Positions 26,462 to 34,320 of a stretch of DNA of 64,000 bases are shown one piece after another (the first letter of the stretch is position 1; each line of letters begins with the position of its first letter). Location: contig OZ242357.1 of the NCBI GenBank assembly GCA_965208815.1, positions 2,480,001 to 2,544,000 on the forward strand, in the 5' to 3' direction. Both the position numbers and the translations under genes were made by a program. Origin of the DNA: Bin55 sp009840545 (GTDB taxonomy: Bacteria; Pseudomonadota; Gammaproteobacteria; Pseudomonadales; Azotimanducaceae). The notes beneath the pieces were generated by a model, which ran no database searches, was not told the DNA's origin, and saw nothing but the letters and a program-made list of their open reading frames with translations.

Positions 26462-28009
26462 GTGGTGGCTGGAGCCGTTGCACAACTCGAGGCACAGCGC
26501 CTCGCCCTCCAGGAAGTGCTCGACGACCAGCTGGACGCATTTGTTCGGAACCGAATGGGACAGTTCGCGACACCGACCGGACTGGCGGTCGATATTCAGC
26601 GCTACGCGAAAACCCACTTCCAATACGGCGAAAAGGTACTATTCCTCGACCCAGCCATAGGGACGGGAGCATTTTATTCGGCTCTGCTGGACGTTTTCCC
26701 TCAAAGCTGTATCGATACAGCTATGGGATTTGAGATCGACCCGCACTACGGGGATCCGGCGGCGAGACTGTGGGGTAAGACCGGGCTGCAGATGCGCCTT
26801 GAGGACTTCACTCGGGCGGAGGCTCCTACGCCTGCCGATAGATTTAATCTGCTGATCTGCAATCCTCCCTATGTGAGGCATCACCATATCGCCGGTGGCG
26901 ATAAGCAGAGATTGAAGATGCGGACGCGTACCGCCTGCGGGATGGATATCAACGGATTGGCTGGCCTCTACTGCTATTTCCTGGGTTTGAGCCATGCGTG
27001 GATGGCTGATGACGGGTTGGCGGGATGGTTGATTCCGAGCGAGTTCATGGATGTAAATTACGGGGCCGCGGTCAAACGTTATTTGCTCGACAAGGTGACG
27101 CTCTTGCATATTCATCGTTTTGATCCGAATGATGTGCAGTTTGGTGACGCGCTTGTGTCGTCGGCTGTTGTGTGGTTCCGGAACAAGCCGCCTCCTGCGG
27201 CAAGGAGTGTCCGATTCACTTTCGGCGGAACACTGGAACGGCCCAAACTGGAACGATTTGTTTCGGTGGATGCGTTGCGTCGCGATCCAAAGTGGACACG
27301 CTATCCAATGAAGGAAGCCCACAAGAAGGTGGACGGTCCGATCTTGGGCGATTTCTTCAAGATTAAACGGGGTCTTGCGACGGGCGACAACAGCTACTTC
27401 ATTTTGTCGGAACAGGAAATCGAGCGCCGTGGATTGCCCGCAGACGCTTTCAAGCCAATTCTACCGAGCCCGCGCTATGTCCCGGACGACGAGATCATGT
27501 GTGATCGCGGCGGCAGTCCGCTTCTGGAGCGGCGATTGTTTCTGCTTGACCCGCCGTGGATGGAAGATGAGATTAGGGAGCAATATCCAAATTTGTGGAC
27601 GTACTTGGAAAAAGGCAAGGCGAAAGGCACCGCTGATCGATATATCTGCCGACATCGGACAATGTGGTACACACAGGAACGTCGGCCTCCAGCTCCGTTC
27701 GTCTGCACCTATCTTGGTCGGAGCGACAAAAAGAGTGGCAGACCGTTCCGCTTCATTCTCAATAATTCGAAGGCGACGGCGGCAAATGTGTATTTGATGC
27801 TGTACCCAAGAGAGCCTATTGAGCAGGCCTTGTTGGACAGACCGGAACTGAAACGACGGGTGTGGGAATACCTCAATCAAATTTCCCCACAGACGATGCT
27901 TGGCGAAGGTCGCGTCTACGGGGGAGGATTGCATAAGCTGGAACCGAAAGAACTCGGGAACGTCCCGGCAAATGCACTAGTAGAACTGTTTCCTGCATGT
28001 GGACAGTGA
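26462..28009 (+). CDS. N6-adenine DNA methyltransferase partnered with the XamI-like enzyme
   Basis: A type II R-M or Eco57I-like gamma-class adenine methyltransferase. SAM-binding motif I is LDPAIGTGAFYSALL (Asp about residue 63) and the catalytic motif IV is NPPY (134-137) in LLICNPPYVRHHH. The rest is a target-recognition half (VRFTFGGTLERPKL, FKIKRGLATGDNSYFIL, GGGLHKLEPKELGNVP), the last being typical of enzymes that compare the site near the C-terminus. The GTG at 26462 follows the endonuclease stop with no gap and in the same frame; no strong ribosome site exists, so coupling or read-through is likely. It overlaps the YaaC-like gene by 13 bases. It protects host DNA at the endonuclease site. 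Confidence 0.88.
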   Translation: MVAGAVAQLEAQRLALQEVLDDQLDAFVRNRMGQFATPTGLAVDIQRYAKTHFQYGEKVLFLDPAIGTGAFYSALLDVFPQSCIDTAMGFEIDPHYGDPAARLWGKTGLQMRLEDFTRAEAPTPADRFNLLICNPPYVRHHHIAGGDKQRLKMRTRTACGMDINGLAGLYCYFLGLSHAWMADDGLAGWLIPSEFMDVNYGAAVKRYLLDKVTLLHIHRFDPNDVQFGDALVSSAVVWFRNKPPPAARSVRFTFGGTLERPKLERFVSVDALRRDPKWTRYPMKEAHKKVDGPILGDFFKIKRGLATGDNSYFILSEQEIERRGLPADAFKPILPSPRYVPDDEIMCDRGGSPLLERRLFLLDPPWMEDEIREQYPNLWTYLEKGKAKGTADRYICRHRTMWYTQERRPPAPFVCTYLGRSDKKSGRPFRFILNNSKATAANVYLMLYPREPIEQALLDRPELKRRVWEYLNQISPQTMLGEGRVYGGGLHKLEPKELGNVPANALVELFPACGQ

Positions 28010-29064
28010 TTTCACCGGAACAGCAAGAGATATGGCAACGCTTGCTAGGACTGGAGAGCCGTGACATCGTTACATTGTGGTTCAAGAAGATTCACGCACG
28101 TGAACTGAACGCCCGACGCGCTGCGGAGATCAATGCCGCCGCGCGTCAATCCCGCGAATACTTTAGGAACGCCAACGCTTCGGACTATACTGTGCGACCG
28201 CTACTGACGTTCTACGGCATCGCATGTCTCGCCCGTGCACTATTGCTCATGATGAAGATCAAGGGTGGCGAGGAAGGGCTGACTGCTGGCCATGGTTTGG
28301 AGACCGTAGGATGGCGGACTGTGATGAACGAGGGCGTTGCCGACGATCTGAGGAAACTCGGAAATTTAAAGGTGGTAAGGAGGTCAGGACTGTTCTCGGA
28401 CTTCCTGTCGCACGTTAGAAACGTCACCCTGCTACACCATAGGTCTGCAGCGGTGGACGGATATTGCGAGTTTGATGAACCGGATCTTGAGGCGGAGATT
28501 TCGCTAGGAGATTTATTCGCCCGGATCCCGGATCTGCGGTGGGACTACACGACAATTTCGGAACCCCAATACACGAATGTAAGCGAGTACGACTATAGTG
28601 CAGGGAAAGGACTAAAGGTGAAACTTGTCGGCGACAAGGCTCCAGCCGTCGCCTGTGTTTACGGGGAACTTGGATACACGGTCGCCGAAGACGGTGAATG
28701 TCATTTGATCAGCTGTGACTCGTCGACTTTGCTAAAGGAGCCTCCGATGTTTGTGCACGCTTATGCGTACAAGATGATGGGCATCATCCCCTCTCTTCAA
28801 CTGGCCGCACCATTTTGTGGGAGAGCTCGCTTTTCTCAGTTGTGCATTACGTTCATCATGTCGTATGCGCTCGGCATGCTGGTTCGCTACTACCCAACAC
28901 ATTGGATAGCCCTGATCAACGGTGGACAGGGGGACCTGCTGTGGCCTACGGTCAGTCGGTCGCAACATTACGTCGAGAATGTCTTTCCCGAACTGGTGGC
29001 GGAGTACATAGCTTTCGTGATGGATAATCCAAAGTGGGTGGCAAAGGACTTGATGAAGGAGTGA
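27997..29064 (+). CDS. YaaC-like protein coupled to the restriction-modification genes
   Basis: A 355-residue soluble protein. The N-terminal half contains ARQSREYFRNANASDYTVRP followed by LLTFYGIACLARALLL, the pattern by which I assign it to the YaaC family (named after a Bacillus protein of unknown activity). A conserved-looking TVRPLLTFYG segment and a C-terminal helical region (RARFSQLCITFIMSYALGML, RYYPTHWIALING) are also family-like. It starts 13 bases before the methyltransferase stop, so it is translated with it; its likely job is with the R-M cassette. No catalytic motif can be named. The family call rests on memory of the pattern. Confidence 0.65.
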   Translation: MWTVISPEQQEIWQRLLGLESRDIVTLWFKKIHARELNARRAAEINAAARQSREYFRNANASDYTVRPLLTFYGIACLARALLLMMKIKGGEEGLTAGHGLETVGWRTVMNEGVADDLRKLGNLKVVRRSGLFSDFLSHVRNVTLLHHRSAAVDGYCEFDEPDLEAEISLGDLFARIPDLRWDYTTISEPQYTNVSEYDYSAGKGLKVKLVGDKAPAVACVYGELGYTVAEDGECHLISCDSSTLLKEPPMFVHAYAYKMMGIIPSLQLAAPFCGRARFSQLCITFIMSYALGMLVRYYPTHWIALINGGQGDLLWPTVSRSQHYVENVFPELVAEYIAFVMDNPKWVAKDLMKE

Positions 29065-29217
29065 TCTTGGTTGTAGTGCGACGTGAGGGGCTAAAAAACG
29101 GCGTTTATCGTGATGTGCGGTTCTCATGGGGTTTGCTGTCAATGGTAGTTTATTTCGGTATAGGTCTATGCATGTACAATGATACGACCATTAACCATTA
29201 CGCATTAGAGCAAATCA

Positions 29218-29427
29218 ATGTCCAAACACACAGATAAAGAACTCTTGAGACGTGAGGAAACAAAGGCCATGAAAGCAATCACTCTTAATCTTAGGGTCGA
29301 GACCATCAAACGAATTGACCAAATCAAAGACGCACACAAGGATCTAAATCTCAATAGGTCCTCTGTCATTCGCGCGGCTATCAATGCAATGTGGGAAAGG
29401 ACAGTAGACGATACTGGGTCCGATTAG
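29218..29427 (+). CDS. Ribbon-helix-helix (CopG/Arc-type) regulator
   Basis: A 69-residue protein whose second half is a ribbon-helix-helix fold: a beta strand AITLNLRVETIKRIDQI, then a helix and SSVIRAAINAMWERT, the usual Arc/CopG layout. Start ATG 29218 or ATG 29269 (which gives just the domain); the upstream leader is Lys/Glu-rich. It precedes the PIN-domain gene by 126 bases, and palindromes resembling RHH operators lie in that gap (29489-29540). The order RHH then PIN resembles a VapBC-type pair, but the PIN protein is much larger than VapC toxins, so it may be a regulator of it instead. Confidence 0.75.
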   Translation: MSKHTDKELLRREETKAMKAITLNLRVETIKRIDQIKDAHKDLNLNRSSVIRAAINAMWERTVDDTGSD

Positions 29428-29488
29428 GGTCCTCTGTTTCGCTTCGCACTAGAAACTACATTAGACAATACCCTTCCACATATCTTTA

Positions 29489-29540
29489 TATACATTCGTT
29501 AATATGTATAATCGAATACACGTTTTAAGTATGCTCATAC
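29489..29540 (+). promoter_or_regulatory. Promoter and palindromic operator candidates ahead of the PIN gene
   Basis: TATACAT (29489-29495) and ATGTATA (29504-29510) are reverse complements around an 8-base spacer, and the right arm merges into a perfect -10 TATAAT at 29507-29512. GTATG and CATAC (29529-29533, 29536-29540) form a second, shorter palindrome between the -10 and the ribosome site (AGGAGAAG, about 29543). No good -35 is visible. This is the layout of a promoter repressed by a symmetrical dimer such as the RHH protein just upstream; the link is inference. Confidence 0.5.
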
Positions 29541-29553
29541 ATAGGAGAAGTCA

Positions 29554-30624
29554 ATGTACAGAGACAACAAGCTTATCCATGAATTAGAACCCGATAGAGC
29601 CTCTGAAGTACTGGTGCTCGACAGCTGTACCTTCATCAGGGAAATTGGACTAATGTCGCAGAAGGGTTCTGCTCTAAAGCATTATTTGTACTGTCGCGGG
29701 ACGCAGCTCGTTGTGCCGCAGGCGGCTGCAGAGGAGTACGAACGACACCTGATCAGCCTGGCACAAGACAAAGTGGAAAAAATTCAAAAAGAACTGCGGT
29801 GGCTGGCGCAGTTCTTGGGGAAGGTCGAGGGATGGTTGGCTCCCAGCGATGAAGCAATAAAAGATCGTGCGCAGGTGCTTGTTATAGGAAATGTTCTAAA
29901 TGCAATGCTTCTTACAGAATCCAAAGGTATCCTGACGCGAGCACAAGCTAGGGCCAAAGCCAAAAAACCCCCATGCCATAGGAAACCCGCAAGTAAGACG
30001 GGAGATTGTCGCATCTGGGAACAATGCTTGGAGTTGTTGTCCAGCCACGACGTCATCTTCGTTACAGAAAACAAGAAGGATTTCTGTAACGAAAACAAAC
30101 CTGAGGAATTGCACCCCTATTTACGTGCAGAAGCCTTAAAAGTGGGTAATGATCGAAACCTGACGTTTCATCCAAGTATGGAATCCCTATTGTCCGAATT
30201 GGAAAGCGAGGTGCCTACATTACCGAATCAGCAAATATTCGAGTTCATCTATGAGGAAAGCAATGACACCATCCAGGAATTGGAATTAAACAGTGGCTGT
30301 CGGCCAACCGCAAGCGGCTCGATAGAGCAGGCTTGGCTTACAACAGAAGCACCTGATGTCATTGAAGTCAGGCTAAAAGTGAAAGACACGTGGGAGAGCG
30401 ACGATGGCGCAACATCTCTCCTCTTCGAACTGACAGGCACGTGTCGCCATCATCTAGGAAGGCAGAATTTTTTCGATCTAAGGATCGATGTGGTGCATTT
30501 GTTGACGGAAGATCCGGATGGTTCGATTCGTGCAGTAAAGGGGAGCTACGTCAATCTACGACCAGAACCTATGTATATTGGTGGAATGCCACCGATCCAT
30601 GCACAGCCAGGAACCTTGAAGTAG
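29554..30624 (+). CDS. PIN-domain (DUF4935-like) protein
   Basis: A 356-residue protein with a PIN nuclease-like N-terminal half. Acidic residues in PIN positions are D23 in VLVLDSCTF, E61 in QAAAEEYERH, D151 in KTGDCRIWEQCLE and D176 in VIFVTENKKDF, the order found in DUF4935-type PIN domains. Residues after about 210 form a beta-rich C-terminal domain (IQELELNSGCRPTA, PDVIEVRLKVKDTW, FDLRIDVVHLL) of unknown fold. PIN enzymes cut single-stranded RNA. A good ribosome site GGAGAAG precedes the ATG. The gap upstream holds operator-like palindromes, and the RHH gene before it suggests regulation or toxin neutralisation. The activity is inferred from residues only. Confidence 0.75.
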   Translation: MYRDNKLIHELEPDRASEVLVLDSCTFIREIGLMSQKGSALKHYLYCRGTQLVVPQAAAEEYERHLISLAQDKVEKIQKELRWLAQFLGKVEGWLAPSDEAIKDRAQVLVIGNVLNAMLLTESKGILTRAQARAKAKKPPCHRKPASKTGDCRIWEQCLELLSSHDVIFVTENKKDFCNENKPEELHPYLRAEALKVGNDRNLTFHPSMESLLSELESEVPTLPNQQIFEFIYEESNDTIQELELNSGCRPTASGSIEQAWLTTEAPDVIEVRLKVKDTWESDDGATSLLFELTGTCRHHLGRQNFFDLRIDVVHLLTEDPDGSIRAVKGSYVNLRPEPMYIGGMPPIHAQPGTLK

Positions 30625-30691
30625 GAACTACTAGGACGAAGGATACAACCTGATCGAATCTCAGTTCCAGTCGGAGATACTGTTTTAAATC

Positions 30692-30741
30692 GCGTGCCGC
30701 TCCCTCCCCCTTGTTTGTACATCTAGCCATTAGCGGCACGC
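30692..30741. repeat. Perfect 10-bp inverted repeat with 30-base spacer beside the integrase fragment
   Basis: GCGTGCCGCT (30692-30701) and AGCGGCACGC (30732-30741) are exact reverse complements. The element is between the PIN gene end and the 3' end of the tyrosine-recombinase remnant. It could be a recombination site, a terminator stem for either convergent gene (no T-run seen), or an island end. I see no flanking direct repeat to decide. Confidence 0.6.
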
Positions 30742-30779
30742 CAGTTCAAGACACATGTTCCCGCTGCTTCAGGCACGGT

Positions 30780-31445
30780 TCAGTCCTTAAGCGAGTCTTT
30801 GATAATTTCAATTGGTTGTGCGCCATAGCGTAACCTGGCTATCGCCGAACGCAAGGCGAATTGATCGGAAGCGTAGTGCGCAGCTATTCTGGGCGACTTC
30901 CAACGGCCTTCCTCCATCAACTCCACAAGAGTGACTCCGTGCTGGGCCAGGGAGCGAGCCGATCCTATCCGTAGGGAATGGCCGCTGTAGCGGCCCTCCT
31001 TCAGTCCGGCCTCGTAGATCGAGTTCTTGATAATCCTTCGAAGGGAGGTCAGGGATAAGTCTCGTCCGACGACGTTTCCGGTCTTTGAGAGTCGGCGAAA
31101 CACTTTTCCCTCGCGAATGCCGCTGGCGTTCAACCACGTATTCAGGAGAACGGTCGTTGGCGACCTCAGCTGCTTTCCCCTACCCTGCGTATCTAGTCCA
31201 ACATTGTTGAGCAATAGTTTTGCAAAGCGAGAGTGCGTACCATCATGGTTTTTACGCTTGCTGCCTTGACGACAGCTTCCATTTGGATCGAGAACGAGGA
31301 GACGGAAACGCTCTCGGAGGTCCTCAAGTATTTCTTCGCCCTCTAGACTGGCAAAATCCTCTTCCCATAGCGACTCGACAATTTCGTCCCTAACGACAAC
31401 GTGTTCTTGACAATAATCTGACGGACATATAGCATTCGGATTCAC
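30780..31445 (-). pseudogene. Tyrosine recombinase, N-terminus lost
   Basis: The 221-codon frame contains the C-terminal catalytic region of a phage-type integrase: the VGLDTQGRGKQLRSPTTVLL beta-hairpin region, VFRRLSKTGNVVGRDLSLTS, the HxxR box GHSLRIGSARSLAQHG, the box-III Trp in EEGRWKS and the nucleophile Tyr in IAAHYA. The core-binding domain and the box-I Arg are not present. Upstream of about residue 60 the sequence no longer looks like an integrase (CPSDYCQEHVVV), so the 5' part was replaced or lost. The next gene starts 21 bases away, divergently. It marks the right edge of the island but is unlikely to be active. Confidence 0.8.
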
Positions 31446-31466
31446 TGACTCATAGGTCCCGTAGTC

Positions 31467-32946
31467 GTGAATGATTCAACATCTCCTCGGAAATTCCGTG
31501 TTTCCGTCCAGCTTCCTCTTGGAATGGCGATTGGTGTACTGATTTCAGTTGGTGCGTTTCTTGCTTGGAAAGGAATCGCCTCTCCTAATCGCTTCAGTTC
31601 TTTTGAATCGGGGGTGGTAGACGAGAATGCCCCTGATTTGATGACCGTTTCCGAACAGGATGACCCTCTTCCCGCTTCTTGGAACACTTTTGTAGAGAAT
31701 GAACACAACGAAGTTGCCAAAATAGGTCTACTGATCGAGTCCGCCAAAGATTCGTGGCAGCAAAGCGGGATCGACGTTTTGGATGAGGCATGGGGTTCAT
31801 TGACCGATCCGAACGTGAGGAACGTTATCTTGCGATCGGTTCTAATCGAAGCTGTACAACGGGAGGGCCACGCGGCCATCTTCGATCGAGTTATGTCATT
31901 GCGGGGCGAAGTCCGAGATTGGACATTGAGGGAAATTGTGGAGAGTTGGTTGCGAGATGACCCGCACCAAACAATAGAGACGCTATCTTCGGTGGAATCG
32001 CAACGCGTACGAAGAGGTTTACAGCGCGTTGCGGCGACTGAATGGGCGAAATTGGATCCCGACGAACTCTTGAATTCGTTAGATCAATTGCCGCAAAATG
32101 TGCGGTGGATCGGTGAGCAAGAAGCTATGCTCACCATTGCGCGCACAGCGCCGCTTGATGCACTTCGATTTCTTGAAGATCCGTTCAACGTGATGGAATC
32201 GAGCCACGAAAGTCTCCTCGCACAAGAGATAGCCAACAGCTGGAGTGAAGTTGATCTCGGTGCGGCGTTGACTTGGGCTACGACCCAAGAGTTCACCAAA
32301 CGTCAAACGCAATTTGATGTCGTGAGTGTCGTGCTACGCAAACTCGCTCGAACAAATCCCCAAGGGGCCATGGAGAGGATTCAACAACATTTTGACGGCG
32401 AATTGATTGCGAAAGGTCTGAAACTTGTCGTTATTGACGAAGTAGCTTCCATTAACAGCGAATCGGCTATCGAATTACTCGATCAGGTGAACATATGCTG
32501 CCCATTCCCGAATCGGCAGACGATTGCTGCAAGATCATGATTACGACAAGGCTCTCGAAGTCGGAATGCGCCTCGACCATGAACAACAACAGAACTACCT
32601 GGCCACGATCATGTCACAATGGACCCGATTGAGCCCGTTTTCTCTGCTCGATTCCTTGGAAGGTCTACCATCGGAGGAGGCCAAGTCGCTTGCGGCATTA
32701 AACCTCGTGCGACATTACCTGGATAAACGCTCGCTCAGTAGGGAACAAGTGCAATATGTCAAGTCGTTCCTATCGGATGAACATTCGCAACAGATCATGG
32801 AGAATTACGGTCCCGATAATCTCGACAACAGGACAAACTTCCAGTTCACTACTATGGAACTCCACTTGCCATCTGAATTCGGTGCCGATCCGGATCTCAA
32901 CAATCAAATCGCGGAGTGGTTACGTCGTCAGATGACAAACCTATAA
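31467..32946 (+). pseudogene. Membrane-anchored helical-repeat protein, frameshifted near its middle
   Basis: From GTG 31467 the product has one N-terminal transmembrane helix (PLGMAIGVLISVGAFLAW) and then a helical, HEAT-like series with recurring W-A/D-P patterns (VAATEWAKLDPDELLNSLDQ, ALTWATTQEFTKRQTQ, RKLARTNPQGAMERIQQHF). The frame breaks at about 32485-32540; coding continues from about 32524 in another phase (QDHDYDKALEVGMRLDHEQ, MSQWTRLSPFSLLDSLEGL) to 32946. Joined, it would be some 490 residues, probably a periplasmic protein bound to the inner membrane. Similar repeat proteins are common and mostly unstudied. It is divergent from the integrase remnant. Confidence 0.65.
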
Positions 32947-32968
32947 GCAAGTAACGAATTTTGAGGCC

Positions 32969-33475
32969 TCAACCTTCCTCATGCACACAATCACCGAGAT
33001 CATCATTGCAATCCCCACACCACATGCATGATGTATCTACGGTTATCGTTTCCTCGAAGAACTCGTACTCGGGAAGGTAAATGGTCCCAGTAACGACAAT
33101 TCCATTGGTTTCCAAGGTAGCTGTGCATTCGGTTTGTGCCGTTCCCGATCTGCTTTCATAATCAATGTTTGCTTTGAGTGCCTCTCTGATTTCTTTACAG
33201 AGTCTGTACTCGTTGAAGACCTCGCCTCTCTTGACGTTGTGAGCGTGAACTCTACCTTCAGTGGGACCGCCTACGCATTCCACATGCGTTGCCCCAAAGC
33301 CCACAACCCACAAAACTATCGACCACGGCGTCCTCTCGCAGGCAATGGTTGCGCAGACATCTTGATGAGACTCTGTCCTTAAATCCTTGATCGTAGTGGT
33401 GCAGCCTGCCCCAGCATTTTGAGCGATACCGAGCATCAAGAACAATGCAAAGACTAGACTGGCCAATTTTGACAT
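32969..33475 (-). CDS. Secreted protein with ten Cys, family unknown
   Basis: A clear signal peptide (KLASLVFALFLMLGIAQNAGA) is followed by a mature chain of about 145 residues with ten Cys, including a terminal CMWCGDCNDDLGDC cluster. The even count suggests disulphides; the end cluster could instead bind a metal. A second hydrophobic patch (SIVLWVVGFGATHVEC) is too short for a firm membrane call. The ATG at 33475 is preferred over 33481 because it begins the signal. No homologue recognised. It is on the same strand as the next secreted gene (33605-34027), separated by about 130 bases. Confidence 0.6.
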   Translation of the reverse strand: MSKLASLVFALFLMLGIAQNAGAGCTTTIKDLRTESHQDVCATIACERTPWSIVLWVVGFGATHVECVGGPTEGRVHAHNVKRGEVFNEYRLCKEIREALKANIDYESRSGTAQTECTATLETNGIVVTGTIYLPEYEFFEETITVDTSCMWCGDCNDDLGDCVHEEG

Positions 33476-33604
33476 GTGCATTTAGGTTTTCCTAAGTTTC
33501 AAACATCACAGTGGCTCATAATACTAGCTCTCTTGCGCCGATGTCGACAACAGCCATGCCTCCAGACCACAACTGCCGAAGTACGGACGGGTCACAAGCC
33601 ACAC

Positions 33605-34027
33605 TTATGTTTCAGTATCGGATTCCTCTGGAAGGGTTTCTTCTTCTTTGATCTTTCCTGTGAACTCAACCGCTTCATCTTCCCCGAATTTTGGATCGAT
33701 CATCTTGCCTGAAATTTTGCCGTTTTCAATCTCGCCCTCGAAGCTGATTTCCAACTCACCCCAAGGCGTTTCGCGTTCGTACGAGAATGAAAATTTGGAC
33801 TCGTCGATTTCGATTTCCTCAATTTCCACCGTCCCTTGTGGATCCTTCCAAGTACCAGAGTATTTCCCTTCATCGTCAACGCGTATAGTCAATGTAATCT
33901 CAACATTTTCCGGGGCTTCTATGGGCAACCCTCCAAACGCAATCAAGTAGGTGCCCGTAATATCCGCAACGGCAGAGCTCGACAAGATGGCTGCAATCAA
34001 CACCGCTGCTAATTTGAACTGGAGCAT
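33605..34027 (-). CDS. Small exported beta-rich acidic protein
   Basis: Residues 1-22 form a signal peptide ending in SSSAVA. The 118-residue mature part alternates strand-like segments with Gly/Asp turns (VEITLTIRVDDEGKYSGTWK, FSFSYERETPWGELEISFEG, ENGKISGKMIDP), like a small calycin or beta-barrel, and ends in a Glu-rich tail (GKIKEEETLPEESDTET). Small periplasmic proteins with this pattern are common but have no assigned role. A short ribosome-like site precedes the ATG at 34027. It may be cotranscribed with the secreted gene downstream. Confidence 0.65.
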   Translation of the reverse strand: MLQFKLAAVLIAAILSSSAVADITGTYLIAFGGLPIEAPENVEITLTIRVDDEGKYSGTWKDPQGTVEIEEIEIDESKFSFSYERETPWGELEISFEGEIENGKISGKMIDPKFGEDEAVEFTGKIKEEETLPEESDTET

Positions 34028-34229
34028 AAGGGAGAATCCTTAGTGCTAGATATGTACACCCATAATACTTGAACAGACGCGAGTAGATCCTGTATATTAT
34101 TTCCTGCTCTGCTAGTTTCAAGTCTCTTCCGAACCATTTCAAATCCCGTATCGGATGATACGGAATTTATCTTACACGGTGGTATCGACTGACAGTAAGA
34201 GTTAAAGACCGGATCTGTAATGAATCTGT

Positions 34230-34262
34230 GCCGTCGTCACTGCAATGAGTAGTGACGACGGC
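34230..34262. repeat. Perfect 12-bp inverted repeat with 9-base loop
   Basis: GCCGTCGTCACT (34230-34241) pairs exactly with AGTGACGACGGC (34251-34262). Such a stem of mostly G-C pairs would be stable in RNA or ssDNA. There is no T-run, so a simple intrinsic terminator is unlikely. It lies a few bases before the second stem. Confidence 0.8.
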
Positions 34263-34268
34263 AGCTCG

Positions 34269-34320
34269 GCCGGACGCTCATGATGCCCAGCGCGAGGCTG
34301 GGGCATCTACGGCGGACGGC
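34269..34320. repeat. Long imperfect hairpin
   Basis: The inner arms ATGCCCAGC (34283-34291) and GCTGGGGCAT (34297-34306) pair with one bulged G around a 5-base loop, and the outer arms GCCGGACG (34269-34276) and CGGACGGC (34313-34320) extend the stem imperfectly. Together with the stem at 34230 this makes a compact folded unit that could be a small RNA or a REP-like palindromic element. Confidence 0.6.

Noticed and set aside
26639..27322. 227-codon minus-strand frame inside the methyltransferase gene
   Set aside because: Opposite strand of a motif-supported gene; composition is that of a shadow.
30692..30741. Integron attC site
   Set aside because: The inverted repeat lacks the RYYYAAC/GTTRRRY ends and the recombinase remnant has no integron-specific insertion that I can see.
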